Shown: positions 61,327 to 64,000 of the stretch, piece after piece
Layout: each line of letters begins with the position of its first letter
How positions within the stretch are numbered: position 1 is the stretch's first letter
Source: Chitinophagales bacterium
Lineage (GTDB): Bacteria; Bacteroidota; Bacteroidia; Chitinophagales; Chitinophagaceae
DNA length: 64,000 nt
Direction: 5' to 3'
NCBI GenBank assembly: GCA_017303395.1
Contig: JAFLBN010000001.1
Location: 124,001-188,000, forward strand
Notes under the pieces: generated by a model
What the model was told of the DNA's origin: nothing
Databases searched by the model: none
Seen by the model: the letters and a program-made list of their open reading frames with translations, nothing else
Position numbers and translations under genes: made by a program

Positions 61327-62598
61327 TTATTTTGACTTCCGCCTGAATAGTTTATGTGCTTTACCAAACTGCCCGGATGCAATGGCAGCTGCTATAGACA
61401 ACTCTCCTGCAAGCGCCAATGCGCCGCATATTTCTGCAAATTTTCTTGCGCTCCCTTTTCCTGTACATTGCAATATCTGCAGGCACTCCTGTTGCGTTGG
61501 TAAAGATGTACCTCCGCCAACTGTACCAACAACTAACGATGGCAATGTAATGGATACATATAAATCTCCTGCGTTTGTAACCTCCATTCGTGTAATACCT
61601 ACGTATGCTTCAGACACGCATGCTACATCCTGCCCACATGCAAGAAACAATGCTGAAAGACCATTGGCAATATGCCCCTGCATACCAATACTGCCACTTT
61701 GGATGGCAGAGACCACAGACGCCTGCCAGTAGTCTGCAATGGCTTGTGGTGTAGTCTTAAGCACATCAGCAACCACGTCTTTATATACTACTGCTTCGGT
61801 TGTTACCTTCTTACCCCTTACTGAAGAAAAAGAAACTGCCGTAGCTTTTTTATCGCCGCTGTAGTTACTTTCTACATACCAGGATGCAGGCTTTACAGGT
61901 GAGTTTTCTTCTACATATTTACATATTGCTTCGGTACAAATTGTAATCATGTTTTGTCCGGCAGCTTCTCCACAGGTATATTCAAAAAGGGTCAGCACAT
62001 GGTTTCCTTCCATATTGAGCTTTAGCTCTTCCAATACAGCATATCGGCTGTTTTCTTTCACTATAGCCTTAAACTTGTCTGTCTGCTGCAACAACCAATG
62101 TATAAACTGTCCCACCTCTGCAAGTGTTGTAAACTTCCATACAGGCGTGCGCTGTATGCCTTCAGTAGTGCAAACAGAGGTAATACCACCACATAGCCTT
62201 GTGGCTTTTGCCCCACGATTATAACTTGCAACCAATGCACCTTCTGTAGTAGCTAATGGCACCCAAAAATCACCCTGTGCAGCAGTACCGTTAATGTATA
62301 GTGGCCCGGCAATACCTGTAGGTATTTTTGTAAGTCCTATATAATTTTCAATATTCCCCTTGTAATGTTCAGGTGCTTTTTCTTCTCGTAAACCTTGTAA
62401 ATATTCCGGATCAATTCCTGTATATTTTTTAATGTATTGTACCCGCTTGTCAACATTTGTAGTTACGTTATCAATATCCGGCAATTGTGGTAAAGAGCCT
62501 TGAGCACGCTGAGCAATACCACTCAACACCTCAGTAAAGGGTTTCTTTTCTGTGTATAAATCTATAAGGCTCAAGGCCTTTTTACTGTGTGTAGTCAT
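61327..62598 (-). CDS. hmgA: Class I 3-hydroxy-3-methylglutaryl-CoA reductase
   Basis: NADPH-type HMG-CoA reductase lacking a membrane anchor. ENYIGLTKIPTGIAGPL and Glu119 in ATTEGALVASYN, the Lys pair 250-251 in GDKKATAV, Asp324 in CGQDVACVSEA, and His415 in GQFGKAHKLF complete the active site. GEAAGQNMIT and VGTVGGGTSLPTQ are the class I cofactor motifs. It makes mevalonate. No mevalonate kinase or HMG-CoA synthase is nearby. First large gene of the minus-strand operon. Confidence 0.93.
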   Translation of the reverse strand: MTTHSKKALSLIDLYTEKKPFTEVLSGIAQRAQGSLPQLPDIDNVTTNVDKRVQYIKKYTGIDPEYLQGLREEKAPEHYKGNIENYIGLTKIPTGIAGPLYINGTAAQGDFWVPLATTEGALVASYNRGAKATRLCGGITSVCTTEGIQRTPVWKFTTLAEVGQFIHWLLQQTDKFKAIVKENSRYAVLEELKLNMEGNHVLTLFEYTCGEAAGQNMITICTEAICKYVEENSPVKPASWYVESNYSGDKKATAVSFSSVRGKKVTTEAVVYKDVVADVLKTTPQAIADYWQASVVSAIQSGSIGMQGHIANGLSALFLACGQDVACVSEAYVGITRMEVTNAGDLYVSITLPSLVVGTVGGGTSLPTQQECLQILQCTGKGSARKFAEICGALALAGELSIAAAIASGQFGKAHKLFRRKSK

Positions 62599-62746
62599 TC
62601 AAGGTATCAACTTGACTATTAAACACACAAATTATGCCATTTTTTTTCTTAATATCTATCAATAATACATCATCCCTATACGCATCCTCACTGGAAAACA
62701 GACCCCCTGAGAAACTACGACAGTAAAGACTATCAGTTTTTTTCAT
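62582..62746 (-). CDS. Possible 54-aa leader protein of the HMG-CoA reductase operon
   Basis: An ATG at 62746 opens a frame of 54 codons ending in TAA 62584-62582, overlapping the reductase start by 17 nt. It begins MKKTDSLYCRSFSGGLFSSE and ends VFNSQVDTLNDYTQ; it has two Cys, no signal peptide and a normal amino-acid mix. The overlap fits translational coupling. No homologue is known and chance remains possible. Confidence 0.45.
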   Translation of the reverse strand: MKKTDSLYCRSFSGGLFSSEDAYRDDVLLIDIKKKNGIICVFNSQVDTLNDYTQ

Positions 62747-63206
62747 TTTATTCTGTGGAGTCTAAGGAACGAGTGTCGAACCAATTGAAGGATTTTTTCT
62801 GGCGTATTTATCCCTTGAAAGACAGTGTAGGCTTAGCTTTATGCGGTTTGCATTAAGCCAATTTTCAAACTCGTTCAAAATATAAAATTTTAGAAAACTG
62901 GCGATTATTAATAATATGTGTCTGTTTGACTAACAACTATTGTAATTCAAATTGAATGTATACTTCATACAGGACTATACAAATGTCTATATCTTAAGGT
63001 ATGGTCAAATAGAAAACAGGTCTTTTCGTTGAGAAAAATACATTTGCTAGCCAGTGTTTGAATATTTATAGTTGCTCATTTGTCTTGCAGCTTTGTCTAT
63101 GGTTGCCAATAATGGCTCCCTCATTATCAATGAGCGCGAATTATAGCGTTAAAGTTCAATCAAAGGTATTGCCTCCACTTTGGGCAATACCTAGTAACAG
63201 TTTTCC
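62747..63206. other. Non-coding stretch upstream of the HMG-CoA reductase operon
   Basis: About 460 bp, AT-rich. No convincing gene on either strand. It must hold the operon promoter, but no good TAnnTTTG match with a -33 partner is visible. A hairpin lies at its far end, 63164-63192. Confidence 0.5.
63164..63192 (-). terminator. Possible terminator after the edge gene
   Basis: Stem aggtattgcc (63164-63173) and ggcaatacct (63183-63192) with a 9-base loop, then a weak T-rich tail on the minus strand. Confidence 0.5.
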
Positions 63207-64000
63207 TCAGTCTAAATCCATTTTTACCTCTTGTCCATCTTTTTCAATCCTTACTAATTTAATATTCATTACGTTGGTTGGTGAACCCCATTGTGTAACG
63301 TCCATATTTTGGCTTGCACTACCTGAACCGTCAGAATTAATAGTAATATTATAAGAACCGTTGGGTGTACGAGTGGTATGTGTATATTTTGTAGCAACAA
63401 ACTGAACCGTAATATAATATTCTCCTGGTTTCAGATTTTGAAATGAAAAACTGCCTTTATTATCTGTAACTTCGGTAAAAAGTGTTTGTTCTTTTACTTC
63501 CAATGGTAATGGATATGGACCACAACCACTAATTATCTGTCCACCAACAAGTTTTCCTGGGAATTTTTTTTGTATTGAAAGATTGAATTCTGACCACTCT
63601 TTAAAATATGGTGTATTAGGAATTAACATTACAATACTTCCTTTTGGTGCTCTAATTTTGTCTCTACTTTTAAGACTCTCCATTATTGTTCTTGGCTTAT
63701 TTTCATCCACAGTATATGCTTTGCCAGTAACCCTAGCAGTGCCTTGGCTAATCATTGCCTTAGCTTCTTCTGCATCAAACTTTGTTTTTATTGGTTGAAT
63801 ATCTTCTTGGTTATCTACATAAAACTTTTCACCACTACCGTTATAGACAACCGTAAGTATCCTTCTTGTTTTTTTGTCTATTACTATTTTATATGTTTCG
63901 GTAATAGTAAGTGTGTTTCTAAGCTCTACCAAAAAAATATCTAATACTTCTCCTGTTCTGCAAGAAGGGGTTTTAAGTTCTTGTACTTTTTCTATCTCCC
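63207..64000 (-). CDS. Carboxypeptidase-regulatory-like domain protein (5' partial)
   Basis: The frame is open to the window edge: codons before the TTG at 63932 read EIEKVQELKTPSCRTGEVLD, so the gene starts outside. A C-terminal Ig-like domain (FTEVTDNKGSFSFQNLKPGEYYITVQFVA) resembles CarboxypepD_reg modules of surface proteins. The upstream part (KAYTVDENKPRTIMESL, APKGSIVMLIPNTPYFKEW) is unfamiliar. It is probably extracellular or membrane associated; its signal sequence would lie beyond the edge. Confidence 0.7.
   Translation of the reverse strand, partial: EIEKVQELKTPSCRTGEVLDIFLVELRNTLTITETYKIVIDKKTRRILTVVYNGSGEKFYVDNQEDIQPIKTKFDAEEAKAMISQGTARVTGKAYTVDENKPRTIMESLKSRDKIRAPKGSIVMLIPNTPYFKEWSEFNLSIQKKFPGKLVGGQIISGCGPYPLPLEVKEQTLFTEVTDNKGSFSFQNLKPGEYYITVQFVATKYTHTTRTPNGSYNITINSDGSGSASQNMDVTQWGSPTNVMNIKLVRIEKDGQEVKMDLD

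Noticed and set aside
62760..62800. Possible tRNA-like segment with gtgtcgaacc
   Set aside because: No acceptor stem, D-arm or anticodon arm could be built around it.

Overview
The window looks like a chromosomal segment of a Bacteroidota bacterium, most likely of the Chitinophagales/Sphingobacteriales kind. This rests on TAnnTTTG-type -7 promoter elements, a SusC-like TonB-dependent receptor, LytTR/LytS two-component genes with a propeller sensor, DUF1573, DUF6089 and DUF6132 proteins, and an rsfS-ftsH-LUD gene order. The genus cannot be fixed by reading alone. No rRNA, tRNA, CRISPR array, phage or transposase gene was found.

Layout. 1-5.7 kb: end of rsfS, ftsH, small secreted and regulatory genes, a GIY-YIG protein, a structured 155-bp palindromic repeat and a LUD protein. 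6-10 kb: a two-component pair, then a truncated haemoglobin. 10-16.4 kb: adenine deaminase, an aminotransferase, two DUF1573 proteins, a YrdC protein and the CCA-adding enzyme. 16.5-20.8 kb: a TonB receptor and a lipoprotein, each behind an array of 11-bp direct repeats resembling Pho boxes. 21-30 kb: a class III aminotransferase, a lipoprotein, the UDP-xylose pair (UDP-glucose dehydrogenase and UDP-glucuronate decarboxylase), and an RND pump plus TolC pair without an adaptor gene. 30-39 kb: tandem superoxide dismutases, a heptahaem cytochrome-TPR protein, TyrRS, HisRS, a low-molecular-weight phosphatase and small surface proteins.

39.4-48.6 kb: a metal-linked AraC/HMA-MauE pair, a PhoU-like DUF47 gene, and a large sulfane-sulfur cluster: a rhodanese-thioredoxin fusion, OsmC, thioredoxin, two single-domain rhodaneses, YgaP-type membrane proteins, a Crp/Fnr regulator, an AI-2E-type permease, a TauE/SafE exporter and a persulfide-dioxygenase-rhodanese fusion. 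Three transcription units here carry a TGTAA-half-site operator whose centre is exactly 29.5 bp from the start of the -7 element, so the local Crp/Fnr protein probably controls the set.

48.8-53.7 kb: an unusual plus-strand run: a divergent PurK-like ATP-grasp enzyme, isocitrate dehydrogenase, an 82-aa orphan, a DUF6671 zinc-ribbon protein and a second YrdC/Sua5 protein. 53.7-62.7 kb: the most interesting region, a tightly coupled minus-strand operon with several start/stop overlaps. In transcription order it encodes a possible 54-aa peptide, class I HMG-CoA reductase, a UbiA-type prenyltransferase, a rifampin-phosphotransferase-like dikinase, a BtaA-like DUF3419 aminocarboxypropyl transferase, a CTP-dependent polyprenol/diacylglycerol-type kinase, a GNAT-like protein and an AMP-forming acyl ligase. 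Together they suggest an undescribed isoprenoid or lipid biosynthetic pathway. The window ends inside a secreted-type protein gene on the minus strand.
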